Shown: positions 1 to 9,448, counted from the first letter of the stretch. The stretch: 64,000 nucleotides of DNA from Peribacillus sp. FSL H8-0477 (GCF_038002765.1 NZ_JBBODE010000001.1:992001-1056000), one strand, 5' to 3'. Made by a program: numbers and translations. Notes: a model not told the origin generated them from the letters alone.

Positions 1-525
1 TGAATCCGACTTCTCCCATAGATCCTGCAGTGTCTGGATGTTCAGCTTATCTTTATACTTATTACGATTAACGTAAAGAATGGGTACTTCATATCCAAGC
101 GGAAGGGCGTACAAGTTTTCATTAGTCGAAAACCGGACCTTGATCACCTCTATTAAACTTGCGGCGAATTCCTCTTCTACATATTCATCAACAGGCATAA
201 TAGACTGGTCCTCAACGAATGGAAAGATTCCATGTAGAGAGGGAATCTCCGCCATATCCGGTGTATTCCCTGATGAGTTCGCTAGTTTCAGTTCCTCTAC
301 TAAATGTTCAGCAGATTTCATTTTTTTCATAAAGATCACAACTTCAGGGTTTTCTTTCTTATACTCTTCAACACGGTTACTCAGCATAGAAGAATACACC
401 CAAATGGTAAGTGTGCTGCTCCCATTCTCTTGCGATTGTATGGCTGGTTTTGGTTTTAATCCGAATAGATAGATCCCTATTAAGAAAATCACGATGATGC
501 TGCTAATAAATAACGTTCTCTTCAT
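1..525 (-). CDS. Extracellular solute-binding protein, family 1 type (3' part beyond window)
   Basis: Partial gene: 175 codons from an ATG at 525, open to the left edge. It starts with a short basic stretch and one hydrophobic segment (about residues 5-22) with no lipobox cysteine, so it is probably a signal anchor. A binding-protein-like fold start follows (LTIWVYSSM, ALPLGYEVPILYVNR), as in family 1 sugar/oligosaccharide binding proteins. It begins 22 nt after the permease stop codon, so it is the distal gene of the ABC operon. It could be a second binding protein for the same permease or an extracytoplasmic sensor partner of the histidine kinase. The C-terminal half is not visible. Confidence 0.75.
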   Translation of the reverse strand, partial: MKRTLFISSIIVIFLIGIYLFGLKPKPAIQSQENGSSTLTIWVYSSMLSNRVEEYKKENPEVVIFMKKMKSAEHLVEELKLANSSGNTPDMAEIPSLHGIFPFVEDQSIMPVDEYVEEEFAASLIEVIKVRFSTNENLYALPLGYEVPILYVNRNKYKDKLNIQTLQDLWEKSDS

Positions 526-546
526 AGAGGCCTTCCCTTCTGATTA

Positions 547-2217
547 TTAAATTGGAATCCCCTTTTTTCCAGAAATAATTGTCACAATTATTAATGAAGC
601 AATTGTACTTAAGGACAAAATAGAAGCCAGCGCTGCTGCAGTACCGTAGCTTGACGTAAAAACTTGTGAATAGATGGCAACCGTGATGGTTGAAGTAGCT
701 CCTGTATAAAGAACAATCGTCGAACTCAGTTCATTAATGGTCGTCACCCAGCTTAGAATCGCTCCAGACAATACACCAGGCAGCATGAGGATTGCTGTAG
801 TTTTAAAGAATGTTTTCATTGGCGGGACGCCTAAGCTGATAGACGCTTCCTCCACACTGCGGTCAATTTGGTAAAGGATGGCGGTACTTGACCTCATCGT
901 ATATGGCAGCTTTCTAATACTATAAGCAATGACCAGGATAATCCAGGTTCCTGTTAATTCAATCGGTGGCTTATTAAACGCTACAATAAAACTAATCCCT
1001 AACACCGTACCTGGTATAACATATGGAATCATGATCAGCGTATCTAACAGTGCACTGATTTTCGAGCTTCTTCTTACCACGATATAGGATAAGAGTAGTC
1101 CAGATATTACCATAAAAACAATGGCTAATGCCGAATAGCTGAATGTATTAATAATCGCTTGAGGCACTCTAAACAGTACTTCTCGATAACTATCTAAACT
1201 AAATTGATTGGTAAACACAGGGCCGTTTGTTTTCAGGAAAGAGGTTGTAATGACAGTGATTTGCGGAATTAAAGAAACTGCCAATACAAGCCAGACAAAC
1301 AGCATGGCAAAGAATTTTTGAAGAGGTCTTAATTTAATAACCTTAGGTGGTCGCATGGAACTCATTGAATAGGATTTCCTCGTTACGAGATAGCGCTGTA
1401 AAAACAAGATACCCGTGCTGACAGACAGCAGGATCATACTTAATGTACTGGCCATCGCAGGATTTGATCCCATTTCATTGATAAATTGTTCATAAGCGAG
1501 AATGGGCAGCAACTTGATTCCTTGACCCAATAACATGGGTGTACCGAAATCTGCAAAAGAGGCCATAAACACCATTAAGGCTCCTGTAGATAAGGTTGGG
1601 AAGATCAACGGAAGCGTAACGGTGCGCAGTTTTCTCAGCTTATTGCTCCCTAAACTTTCCGAAGCTTCTTCAAGAGAGCTGTCCATCGTCTTTAAGGCTC
1701 CTGAAACGTACAAATAAATATGCGGATAAAATTGAACAGTAAATACCCAGATCATACCATGCAATCCATAAATGGACGGCGTATTTAAGCCGATACTATG
1801 TAAAAAATTCGTAAGAAACCCATTATTCCCAAGGATTAAAATCCAAGAATACGCACCAATAAAAGGGGGTGACAGTAACGTCAATATAATTAAAATATGG
1901 ATGGTCTTCTTAAATGGAAGATCAAATCTAGTTAATAAATAGGCCATTGGGAAACCAATACAGATAGCGAAGATTGTCGCTAGTCCACAGACTAGTAAAC
2001 TATTGGTCAATGAGCTGTAATAATACTTTAACGTGAAAAAGTCCTTATAATGCGAGAAATTAAACGACCCTTCGTAGAAAAAACTGTTGAGAAAAATATT
2101 GAATAATGGGTACACCATAAAAAGAATAATAAAGATAAACGCTATAATCGTGATAATATCCCAGGAATTCCATCTAAGTTTAAACCGGCTCGTAGACAGT
2201 GCTCGAGTAGTTGTCAT
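547..2217 (-). CDS. ABC transporter permease, fused two-domain (FbpB/AfuB type)
   Basis: This 556-residue integral membrane protein has two binding-protein-dependent permease domains in tandem, each with an EAA-type loop (EEASESLGSNKLRKLRTVTLP near residue 180 and EEASISLGVPPMKTFFKT near 460). That is the architecture of FbpB/AfuB permeases, about 12 transmembrane segments. It would form the membrane channel with the upstream ATPase. Its ATG lies inside the ATPase coding region (38-nt overlap), suggesting translational coupling. Family members import Fe3+, thiamine, aminoethylphosphonate or sugar phosphates. The kinase/regulator pair here favours an organophosphate, by inference only. Confidence 0.88.
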   Translation of the reverse strand: MTTTRALSTSRFKLRWNSWDIITIIAFIFIILFMVYPLFNIFLNSFFYEGSFNFSHYKDFFTLKYYYSSLTNSLLVCGLATIFAICIGFPMAYLLTRFDLPFKKTIHILIILTLLSPPFIGAYSWILILGNNGFLTNFLHSIGLNTPSIYGLHGMIWVFTVQFYPHIYLYVSGALKTMDSSLEEASESLGSNKLRKLRTVTLPLIFPTLSTGALMVFMASFADFGTPMLLGQGIKLLPILAYEQFINEMGSNPAMASTLSMILLSVSTGILFLQRYLVTRKSYSMSSMRPPKVIKLRPLQKFFAMLFVWLVLAVSLIPQITVITTSFLKTNGPVFTNQFSLDSYREVLFRVPQAIINTFSYSALAIVFMVISGLLLSYIVVRRSSKISALLDTLIMIPYVIPGTVLGISFIVAFNKPPIELTGTWIILVIAYSIRKLPYTMRSSTAILYQIDRSVEEASISLGVPPMKTFFKTTAILMLPGVLSGAILSWVTTINELSSTIVLYTGATSTITVAIYSQVFTSSYGTAAALASILSLSTIASLIIVTIISGKKGIPI

Positions 2218-3304
2218 GGATGTTTAAAACCTCCTCCCCATCTTCACTAAACAGAACGGCTTCTTCAGGATTCAAATACAGCTCTACATGCTCTCCTTTA
2301 TTCATTAATAAATCATAATGAACCGCGTGTTCATTTACCTGAATGATTTCTGTCGTATTATTTAGTTGAACGTTGTACTCAACTTTTTCCCCTAAAAAGG
2401 TAGCCTCTACAATGACTCCTTTTACAAAGGGTCCGGCGCTGCTAGTTCGCTTTATTTTAATTTGCTCCGGCCTCACCGAATAAACAGCAGGACCGCTGTA
2501 TGGTTTCTTTAACACAATCGGATATTCTTTATTGGCAACCGTAACAATGGATCCTTTGTTTACATCTTCACTTATCCTGGCTGTTAGGAAGTTAGTTGAA
2601 CCAATAAAGTTGGCAACAAACTGGTTAACAGGACTTAAATAGATTTCATGAGGCTTGCCGATTTGTTGAATTTTCCCCTTTTTCAGAACGGCAATTCGAT
2701 CTGAAACGGCTAATGCCTCTTCTTGATCATGCGTAACATAAATCGTTGTAATATTTAGTTTCTTTTGCAGATCACGAATGTCCGCCCTCATCTTTAAACG
2801 AAGCTTTGCATCCAAATTAGATAGAGGTTCATCCATTAGGAGTATTCCTGGATGGATAACAACCGCTCTTGCTAAGGCAATCCTCTGCTGCTGCCCGCCG
2901 CTTAATAAAGCAGGCTGACGATCTTGATAATCCTCAAGTTCAACCATTCTTAACGCCTCTAGGACTCTTTCTTTCATTTGGATTTTATTTACCTTCCGAG
3001 CCTTCAACCCATAAGCAACATTCTCAAAAACCGTTAAGTGGGGGAAAATCGAATAACTTTGGAAAACCATCCCGATATTTCTCTTGTAAGTGGGCAAATC
3101 ATTTATACATTGATCACCGAAATAGACATTTCCTTCTTCTTGTTGATAAAATCCTGCTAAGGTTCGCAGTAAGGTTGTTTTACCGCAGCCGCTTGGACCG
3201 AGTAAGGTGAAAAATTCACCATCTTCTATTGTAAGATCTGCATTGTCTACTCCTTTTACTTCACCAAAGTACTTAGACACGTTTTCTATTCTCACCTTTG
3301 TCAT
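2180..3304 (-). CDS. ABC transporter ATP-binding protein (FbpC/PotA type)
   Basis: ATPase of the importer, 374 residues from the ATG at 3304, which is preceded by AAGGATG at suitable spacing. The frame is open 25 codons further upstream, but there is no ribosome site there. Walker A GPSGCGKTT near residue 37, signature LLSGGQQQRIALARA, Walker B ILLMDEP, the D-loop and the switch histidine in YVTHDQEEAL are all intact. About 130 C-terminal residues resemble the TOBE/regulatory domain of CUT1/Fbp ATPases. It sits between the binding lipoprotein and the permease in one operon. Substrate is not determined by this subunit. Confidence 0.92.
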   Translation of the reverse strand: MTKVRIENVSKYFGEVKGVDNADLTIEDGEFFTLLGPSGCGKTTLLRTLAGFYQQEEGNVYFGDQCINDLPTYKRNIGMVFQSYSIFPHLTVFENVAYGLKARKVNKIQMKERVLEALRMVELEDYQDRQPALLSGGQQQRIALARAVVIHPGILLMDEPLSNLDAKLRLKMRADIRDLQKKLNITTIYVTHDQEEALAVSDRIAVLKKGKIQQIGKPHEIYLSPVNQFVANFIGSTNFLTARISEDVNKGSIVTVANKEYPIVLKKPYSGPAVYSVRPEQIKIKRTSSAGPFVKGVIVEATFLGEKVEYNVQLNNTTEIIQVNEHAVHYDLLMNKGEHVELYLNPEEAVLFSEDGEEVLNIHDNYSSTVYEPV

Positions 3305-3393
3305 TTTGACACATCCTTTTATGAAGTGAATAGAAGTATTAAATAGAAGGTTTCCCTTCTGTTTAATACTCCCAGTCAAGTATCACTCTTTAC

Positions 3394-4422
3394 TTACTTT
3401 CCAATTAAAATATCTTGGAACTTCCCTAAAATATCTGTTTGATTACTAGATGCCCACTCAAGGTCATAATCGACCAATTTAATATCTGTTGTTTTAATCA
3501 GTCCCTCTGGGGGTTCTACATCGGTTCTTACTGAACGGCGATTAAATTCTTTTACCAGCATTTCCTGCACATCTTTTCCGGCAAGGAAGTTCATTAATTG
3601 CTGTGCATTGTCTACGTTTTTGGCTCCCTTGATAATCGCCATCCCATCCGGTACTGCTGAAGTTCCTTCTGTAGGATAAGATACCCCAACATTTGCTCCG
3701 CCCGTAATATATTGATATGCCCCTTGTTCATGCGTAAGGCCAATCGGGAACTCCCCATCCGCTACACCTTTTGGAGCCATACTAGAGCTGCTTAAAACTT
3801 TGCCGTCCATATTTTTTTGCAGCTTTTTAACAAAACTCCAGCCTTCTTCTCCTGCGTCCCCTTTTGCTTTAAGGATGGTGACCAATTGTGTAAAGGATGA
3901 GCCTGATTTAGCGGGATCCGCATACGCAATTTTCCCTTTCCACTTCGCATCCAGTAAGGATTCCCATGAATCTGGCACATCTGTTTCTTTTACCATATCT
4001 TTGTTATACATAATGACCATCGGCAACGCTGAAAAACCTGTCCAACTATTATCAGAACTCTTGTACACATCTAATATATTTTCGCTTTCACTCACTTCAA
4101 ATGGTTCAAAGTTCTCTTTAAAAGCTTCCAGAGATTCAGCACCTCCGCCCCATAGTACATCTCCTAATGGTTTGCCTGATTCAGCCTTAATTCGATTGAG
4201 AAGTTCACCGCTTCCGCCAGTTACCAGCTCAACAGTGATCCCTGTTACTTCTTGAAACTCTTTAATAATAGGATTAATCAAGGTTGTTTCATGCGGAGAA
4301 TATACCGTAACTTTCTTGCTGGTCGATTTCGTTCCATCGTCATTACTGCTTGTGTCCTCGGAGCAGGCAGCTAGTATAAAAACGAGCGCTATGATCCAAG
4401 TTAACAGGATATTTTTTTTCAT
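3394..4422 (-). CDS. ABC transporter substrate-binding lipoprotein (AfuA/HptA/FbpA family)
   Basis: This 342-residue lipoprotein has a signal peptide ending in the lipobox LAAC near residue 21, then a Ser/Asp-rich linker. The mature domain starts TVYSPHET and contains WGGGAESLEAF and YADPAKSGSSFTQL, typical of the FbpA/AfuA class of binding proteins. The ATG at 4422 is chosen because AAAGGGGG precedes it by about 8 nt; a TTG two codons earlier is too close. Relatives bind Fe3+, 2-aminoethylphosphonate or hexose phosphates. The AraC-type regulator and kinase upstream mimic the staphylococcal HptRSA arrangement, so a phosphorylated small molecule is the best guess. Confidence 0.88.
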   Translation of the reverse strand: MKKNILLTWIIALVFILAACSEDTSSNDDGTKSTSKKVTVYSPHETTLINPIIKEFQEVTGITVELVTGGSGELLNRIKAESGKPLGDVLWGGGAESLEAFKENFEPFEVSESENILDVYKSSDNSWTGFSALPMVIMYNKDMVKETDVPDSWESLLDAKWKGKIAYADPAKSGSSFTQLVTILKAKGDAGEEGWSFVKKLQKNMDGKVLSSSSMAPKGVADGEFPIGLTHEQGAYQYITGGANVGVSYPTEGTSAVPDGMAIIKGAKNVDNAQQLMNFLAGKDVQEMLVKEFNRRSVRTDVEPPEGLIKTTDIKLVDYDLEWASSNQTDILGKFQDILIGK

Positions 4423-4500
4423 AGTCAATCCCCCTTTAAAATCTATTTTCAGTATATAAAAACGAGGGTAAATAACAATAAACCAAAATTTCCGAAATGT

Positions 4501-5631
4501 TTAAATATTTTCATGCTTCAAGCTCTTCTTTTTAAATTCCGAGGGAACAAACCCTGTATACCTTTTGAAAATTTGACTGAAGTATCTTGCATTTGGATAA
4601 CCAACGCTGCTACTCACTTCATTTGTTTTTAAATCGGTATGTTCAAGCAGCTGTTTGGCTTTATCGATACGTATCTCGGTTAGATAATCGATAAATTTCT
4701 TTCCTGTTTTCTCTTTGAAAATTCGACTAAAATAGCTATCCGATATATAGATACTTGATGCCAAATCATGAAGAGTAAGCGCCTTATGGTAATGATGGGT
4801 AATATACTGAATAATATCCGTTATATCTATATTTCCTGCTAACTCACTGAATTTTAAACACCCCTCTTGGCCCAGTGATTTATAATGATCTTTTGCTAGC
4901 TGCGCTTGGGCATAGAGCTTAGCTATGACTGAGAAATCAGAAGAATAGTCGCTCGCACCTCCAATAAATGATGACTTTATAAATTGTTGATGAATGGCTT
5001 CTAAACTAGCTGCTTCCTGCTCTTCAAAACCAATAAAATAACCAAGGTTTTTTTCATTTTGACCGTACACATTTTGCAAACCGTTACCAGTAAGAATCTT
5101 TTCAGGAGTCATTCCCGCGGCAGATTCCCATACCACTAAGAAATAACGAGAATATTGTTTCATTAAGTTTTCTAAAGACTGCGGAATCTCGTTGGATAGG
5201 TCTTTAACAAACTCATCGATTTTTCTTTTTTCTTTTTCAAGACCCGCAATTTGTTCCTCGTTAATTTCTTCTACGACTCTTTTAATGGTTATGTACAGCT
5301 CCTGATCATCTAATGGCTTTAATAAAAAATCCTTCACTCCTAACTTAATTGCATCCTGCGCATATGAAAAATCATTGTAGCCAGATAGGATAATCGTTTT
5401 AATATTCTTTTTTGCTTGATTGGCATGTTTGATTAATTCTAGTCCATTCAAACCTGGCATTCTGATATCAGTAAATAACAGATGCGGCTGATGTTTCTCT
5501 ATCATTTCCAGCGCTTCTCTTCCGGTAGCTGCTTCTCCTACAATTTCAATTCCGAGCCTGTCCCACTCAATGCCATACTTGATCCCTTCTCGTATAAGCC
5601 TTTCATCATCAGCAATTACTAACTTGATCAC
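4501..5631 (-). CDS. Two-component response regulator, YesN/HptR type (receiver + AraC HTH)
   Basis: 376 residues. The N-terminal receiver has acidic residues D8/D9, phosphoacceptor D55 in FTDIRMPG and lysine in LLKPLDD near 105. A variable middle follows, then an AraC/XylS double helix-turn-helix in the last 100 residues (IYISDSYFSRIFKEKTGKKF and NARYFSQIFKRYTG). It starts 4 nt after the kinase stop, so the pair is cotranscribed. It likely activates the adjacent ABC genes. The 78-nt gap to the binding-protein gene could hold its operator, but I see no clear repeat there. Confidence 0.92.
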   Translation of the reverse strand: MIKLVIADDERLIREGIKYGIEWDRLGIEIVGEAATGREALEMIEKHQPHLLFTDIRMPGLNGLELIKHANQAKKNIKTIILSGYNDFSYAQDAIKLGVKDFLLKPLDDQELYITIKRVVEEINEEQIAGLEKEKRKIDEFVKDLSNEIPQSLENLMKQYSRYFLVVWESAAGMTPEKILTGNGLQNVYGQNEKNLGYFIGFEEQEAASLEAIHQQFIKSSFIGGASDYSSDFSVIAKLYAQAQLAKDHYKSLGQEGCLKFSELAGNIDITDIIQYITHHYHKALTLHDLASSIYISDSYFSRIFKEKTGKKFIDYLTEIRIDKAKQLLEHTDLKTNEVSSSVGYPNARYFSQIFKRYTGFVPSEFKKKSLKHENI

Positions 5632-5635
5632 GTAT

Positions 5636-7411
5636 TCACTCCCCCTCTTTGGTTTCAGGCAGCTTCAAGGTAATGATCGTACCTTTATTTTCCTGACTTT
5701 TAATGGTGAGCCCATATTCTGCACCATAGTACAGGTTCAGCCTCTTCCTAACATTGGCTAATCCCACGCCTGGTCTTTGATTTTGGATGGTCTCCTTCTC
5801 ATTCAGAACTTCTTGGATTCTATCCTCTGACATACCTAACCCGTCATCTTGTATTTTTATCCAGAGCGTTTTCTTAATACAATAAATGTTGATCTGTAGA
5901 TGTCCCTGTGTTTCTTTTAATTCCAATCCATGAGATAGAGCGTTCTCCACCAACGGCTGAATTAAAAGAACTGGAATCATACATTTCCCTGCTTCTTCTT
6001 CCATATCAATCGTAACGATTATCTTATCCTCAAAACGAACTTCCTGAATAAATAAATAATGTCTTAGTAGTTCAACCTCTTCCTCTAATTTGACAAACTC
6101 CTTATCCTTATTTATTGAAAAACGAAAAATTTTTCCTAATGCTAGAGAAATATCACTGACAATTTTCACGCCTCTTAATTTAGAGATTGTGCTGATTGTT
6201 TCGAGAGTATTGTATAAAAAGTGGGGATTGATTTGTGCTCGTAATGTATGTAACTCCGCCTCTGTTAACCTAGTCTGTTTTTCAACGCTTTCATGGATTA
6301 AGGTATTCATTTGTGTCAGCATATGATTAAAGCGATTTCCTAAATTCCCAATTTCATCTGAATATTTAAAATGAAACCGAACAGACAGATCGCCCTTCTC
6401 TACCTTTTCCATTAAATGAATTAATTTATTTATTGGATTAGTCAGTGTTTTTGCAAAAAAGTAGGCTAGCCAAAGGCCAATTATTAAACCAATAATAAGT
6501 AAACTAATCGTTACATATCCAAATATCTTATTTTTCTCAATCACTTCATCTTCCGGGATAAAAGTTACCATTTTATATTGTGTTTCGAGTCCCGTATCGT
6601 AAACCATAATAGACGGTTCGTCTTGAAAAGTTGTTTTGGTAAATCCTTTTTCATTGGCAAGAACTGTTTCTGTCGACGAATGTTGAAATTTAAGCCCAAC
6701 TGTTGATTTACTCGGATAACTTGAGATTACGTATCCTCCTTCATCTAGTAAAAACATATTCTGCGAAAACTGGCTCTCTTCCTGTTGGTAGATTCTAGAA
6801 ATATCTGATTCTGTTATATCGATGATTAAATAGCCAAGAGGCTTGCCTGTCGAAGGCTCCTTTAGCAGTTGTCCCGCACTAAGTACCACTTCATTGGCAT
6901 CAACTTTCCGAATCGTGTAATTCGTTTCCCAAACCAATGCGCCATTGGCTGCTTTAACTTTACGAAATATCCCCCAATTCTCCATATACTGATCATACTG
7001 TTTGGACAAATATTCACCAGTGAAATATCTATCATCATTTAAACCAATTAAGTAAATATCCAGATCCCAATTTTTTGAATCGGTTAACGTACTCAGCAGC
7101 TCTCTTACTTGTATAAAATCTTGATATTTTTCTTTCTCACTTCTCGTTTTTGGTTTTTCCAACGCATTCTGGACAATTTCACTGCGGTAAATAAAATGAC
7201 TCAGCTGCTGGATATCTTGATTAAAAAATGTAAGATTGCGATTAATTTGGGTCATTCCCTCAAGAACCTGTTGACTGACTTGTTCTTTAGAAAGTTCAGA
7301 AGACTTTTGGTAGGTGAACACCCCTAATACAATAAGAGGAACGAAAGCTGAAATAATAAAAAAAATCATTAACCGCGTTTGAAAGGATAGATTCATAAAT
7401 TTTGCATACAT
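5636..7411 (-). CDS. Two-component sensor histidine kinase, YesM/HptS type
   Basis: 591-residue membrane kinase. A first transmembrane helix near residues 10-30 and a second near 295-315 flank a large extracytoplasmic sensor domain. A HAMP linker, the His_kinase domain with phosphoacceptor H in RAQINPHFLYNTLE, and a HATPase_c domain (LVENALSHGLE, DDGLGMS, GVGLANVRKRL) follow. The ATG at 7411 fits AAAGGTG about 6 nt upstream; an in-frame GTG at 7420 overlaps that site. The kinase probably senses ligand alone or through one of the encoded binding proteins. Confidence 0.92.
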   Translation of the reverse strand: MYAKFMNLSFQTRLMIFFIISAFVPLIVLGVFTYQKSSELSKEQVSQQVLEGMTQINRNLTFFNQDIQQLSHFIYRSEIVQNALEKPKTRSEKEKYQDFIQVRELLSTLTDSKNWDLDIYLIGLNDDRYFTGEYLSKQYDQYMENWGIFRKVKAANGALVWETNYTIRKVDANEVVLSAGQLLKEPSTGKPLGYLIIDITESDISRIYQQEESQFSQNMFLLDEGGYVISSYPSKSTVGLKFQHSSTETVLANEKGFTKTTFQDEPSIMVYDTGLETQYKMVTFIPEDEVIEKNKIFGYVTISLLIIGLIIGLWLAYFFAKTLTNPINKLIHLMEKVEKGDLSVRFHFKYSDEIGNLGNRFNHMLTQMNTLIHESVEKQTRLTEAELHTLRAQINPHFLYNTLETISTISKLRGVKIVSDISLALGKIFRFSINKDKEFVKLEEEVELLRHYLFIQEVRFEDKIIVTIDMEEEAGKCMIPVLLIQPLVENALSHGLELKETQGHLQINIYCIKKTLWIKIQDDGLGMSEDRIQEVLNEKETIQNQRPGVGLANVRKRLNLYYGAEYGLTIKSQENKGTIITLKLPETKEGE

Positions 7412-7429
7412 GGATATCACCTTTTCTAT

Positions 7430-7450
7430 GACGTTCTACTAATTATATCA
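7430..7450 (-). promoter_or_regulatory. Extended -10 promoter for the YesM/YesN pair
   Basis: The minus strand reads TGATATAAT, an extended -10 element, about 25 nt upstream of the kinase ATG. It overlaps the last codons and stop of the endonuclease-like gene. No good -35 hexamer is present at 17 nt, as is common for extended -10 promoters. Confidence 0.45.
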
Positions 7451-8324
7451 TCCAAAATAAGTAAAAAACGGTTCCTTGGTAGGAAACCGTTTTAACTTTA
7501 CTCAATTCAATTGTTGTAATGATTGGCAAGTGATCAGAGGCTTCTGTGAATAATACTCGTTGATTCGCAATGTTTATAAAATCACTGGTGAAAATATAGT
7601 CAATTTGCTTAATCGGGTTTGGGACTGGAAACGTATAGGGGTCATCTATTCCAGAAAAACTATCGATAAATTTAGATCCAGTTAAAAGCTTCTGGATTTC
7701 AGCCGTTTCGGGTGTTGTATTAAAATCTCCCATTAAAACAGATGGTCCTTCAAATTTATTGCTCTCTGTGATAATCTCTTCAATCTGGGTGGTTCTGCTC
7801 GCTTCATCCAAGCCTAAATGTGTATTGTAGATTTGAACATGATATCCTTTTACATTGACTGTCGCATGCAGCAGTCCGCGCTGTTCACCTACACTAGTGA
7901 GAAATGTATTCGTTGATTTAATAATTGGGTATTTACTTATAATAGCTGTCCCATATTCTCTTCGCTTTGTATCCCCAATATTCGGATCCAAATTTAAATT
8001 CGCTCCATATACATAGTGATTGTAGCCCAGTAATTTCGCGATTTTTTTTGTTTGGTCCTCAAAGTTACTCCGAGCACCATAATGTTTATCAACTTCCTGT
8101 AAACCGATGATTTCTGCCCCATTCTCTTTGATTACATTGGCTATTCGCCCTAAATCAAGCTGACTATCTGTGCCTACCCCATGATGAATATTATAAGACA
8201 TAATATTTACTGGGATCGTCTCTTTTCCCTTTACTGAAGGATTTGTTTCTGCACCTGCAGGTGGTACAAGCGGTGTGAAGGTAAATAAAAGGCTGAATAC
8301 GATTAACATGAATAATTTTTTCAT
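7443..8324 (-). CDS. Secreted endonuclease/exonuclease/phosphatase family protein
   Basis: 293 residues with a Sec signal peptide (cleavage near AGAET, residue 26). The EEP fold is recognisable from Mg/catalytic motifs: N in MSYNIHHG, E in GLQEVD, NTHLGL, GDFN and the terminal SDHLPI. Substrates of this superfamily include nucleic acids, inositol phosphates and phospholipids, so the target is unknown. Homologous domains usually end soon after the DHLPI strand. Here 16 further codons (KTVSYQG onward) are specified by the terminator hairpin, which suggests a lost stop codon or a small frameshift. Confidence 0.8.
   Translation of the reverse strand: MKKLFMLIVFSLLFTFTPLVPPAGAETNPSVKGKETIPVNIMSYNIHHGVGTDSQLDLGRIANVIKENGAEIIGLQEVDKHYGARSNFEDQTKKIAKLLGYNHYVYGANLNLDPNIGDTKRREYGTAIISKYPIIKSTNTFLTSVGEQRGLLHATVNVKGYHVQIYNTHLGLDEASRTTQIEEIITESNKFEGPSVLMGDFNTTPETAEIQKLLTGSKFIDSFSGIDDPYTFPVPNPIKQIDYIFTSDFINIANQRVLFTEASDHLPIITTIELSKVKTVSYQGTVFYLFWMI
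7463..7493 (-). terminator. Intrinsic terminator inside the 3' end of the endonuclease-like gene
   Basis: On the minus strand, AAAACGGTTTCC pairs with GGAACCGTTTT (one bulged T) and is followed by six T. The hairpin and T-run lie upstream of the annotated stop codon at 7445-7443, so coding and termination overlap. Confidence 0.75.
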
Positions 8325-8466
8325 TTCTAATCTCCTTTCCCCTAATTATTTTTATCTTATCTATCTTCTCCATTCCTATCAATACACTATTATTGATAGA
8401 TTGTTCTATATTTTTCTGAATATACACAAAATTCATGATTCATCTTCTTTATATACGGCAAATTCT

Positions 8467-8495
8467 TTGAGTGTATCGCTAAACTCCTTTACAAT
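8467..8495 (+). promoter_or_regulatory. SigA-type promoter of the aldo/keto reductase gene
   Basis: TTGAGT and TACAAT are separated by 17 nt, ending about 35 nt before the start codon. Both hexamers match the SigA consensus at four or five of six positions. Confidence 0.6.
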
Positions 8496-8530
8496 GAACG
8501 TATAGATACATATTAAAGGAGTGAGTGTTT

Positions 8531-9448
8531 GTGAAAAAACGTCAGTTAGGAAATTCAAGTCTCCAAGTATCAGAAATTGGACTCGGCTGTATGTCACTTG
8601 GTAAGGATGCTGCACACGCGGAAACGATTATCTCTGCTGCTCTCGAAGAAGGCATCAACTATTTTGACACGGCCGATCTTTATGACTTTGGTGTCAATGA
8701 AAAAATCGTAGGTCAGGCTTTGAAACACGTTCGAGACGAAGTGATCATTGCCACGAAGGTCGGAAATCGCTGGAATGAAGCGAAGGATAACGTGAAGTGG
8801 GATGCCTCAGCTGCTTACATCAAAAGCGCAGTTAAGGACAGCTTAAGCCGGCTCGGAACGGATTATATCGATTTTTACCAGCTTCATGGCGGAATGATTG
8901 AAGATAATATAGAAGAAAGTATATCAGCTTTTGAGGAATTAAAAAAAGAAGGCTTGATTCGCTATTACGGAATCTCTTCCATTCGTCCCAATGTGATCAA
9001 GAAATATGCAGCTGACTCAGCTATTCAAGCAGTCATGATGCAGTATAGTCTCCTTGATCGCCGGCCAGAGGAATGGCAGCACCTGCTTGAAGAGAACCAA
9101 ATCAGCCTTATTGCCAGAGGCCCAGTTGCTAAAGGTCTTCTCAGCAAAAAAATGTTGACGAAAGCATCCAACAACGTCAAAGAAAAGGGCTATCTTGATT
9201 ACAGCTATGAAGAATTGGCTGCCTTGCTTCCTACTATTCAAGAAACGCTGCCGCGGCCGCTTACGGAAACCGCCCTGCAATATGTACTTGCCCATCCATC
9301 GGTCGCAACTGTAGTTGCTGGAGCCAGCTCCGTTGAACAGCTTCGCGAAAACTGCCAAGCTGTCCGCAGCCTTCCACTCACGGAGGAAGAACTTGCTGCT
9401 CTTAAAAAGCTAACGAAGGAAAGCGTCTATACCGCACACAGGGAATAA
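8531..9448 (+). CDS. yqkF: Aldo/keto reductase (YqkF-like)
   Basis: 305-residue NADPH-dependent oxidoreductase of the AKR superfamily. It resembles B. subtilis YqkF throughout (GLGCMSLG, FDTADLYDFG, YYGISSIRPNVI, RRPEEW). The catalytic tetrad is visible: D in DTADLY, Y in ADLYDFG, K in ATKVGNRW and H in YQLHGG. The GTG at 8531 is chosen because AAAGGAG lies 9 nt upstream; the in-frame GTG at 8525 is only 3 nt away. It is transcribed alone, with its own promoter and terminator. The physiological carbonyl substrate is unknown. Confidence 0.88.
   Translation: MKKRQLGNSSLQVSEIGLGCMSLGKDAAHAETIISAALEEGINYFDTADLYDFGVNEKIVGQALKHVRDEVIIATKVGNRWNEAKDNVKWDASAAYIKSAVKDSLSRLGTDYIDFYQLHGGMIEDNIEESISAFEELKKEGLIRYYGISSIRPNVIKKYAADSAIQAVMMQYSLLDRRPEEWQHLLEENQISLIARGPVAKGLLSKKMLTKASNNVKEKGYLDYSYEELAALLPTIQETLPRPLTETALQYVLAHPSVATVVAGASSVEQLRENCQAVRSLPLTEEELAALKKLTKESVYTAHRE

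Noticed and set aside
80..472. Plus-strand frame of 130 codons at the left edge
   Set aside because: It is antisense to the partial binding-protein gene, which has coherent signal-anchor and binding-protein sequence.
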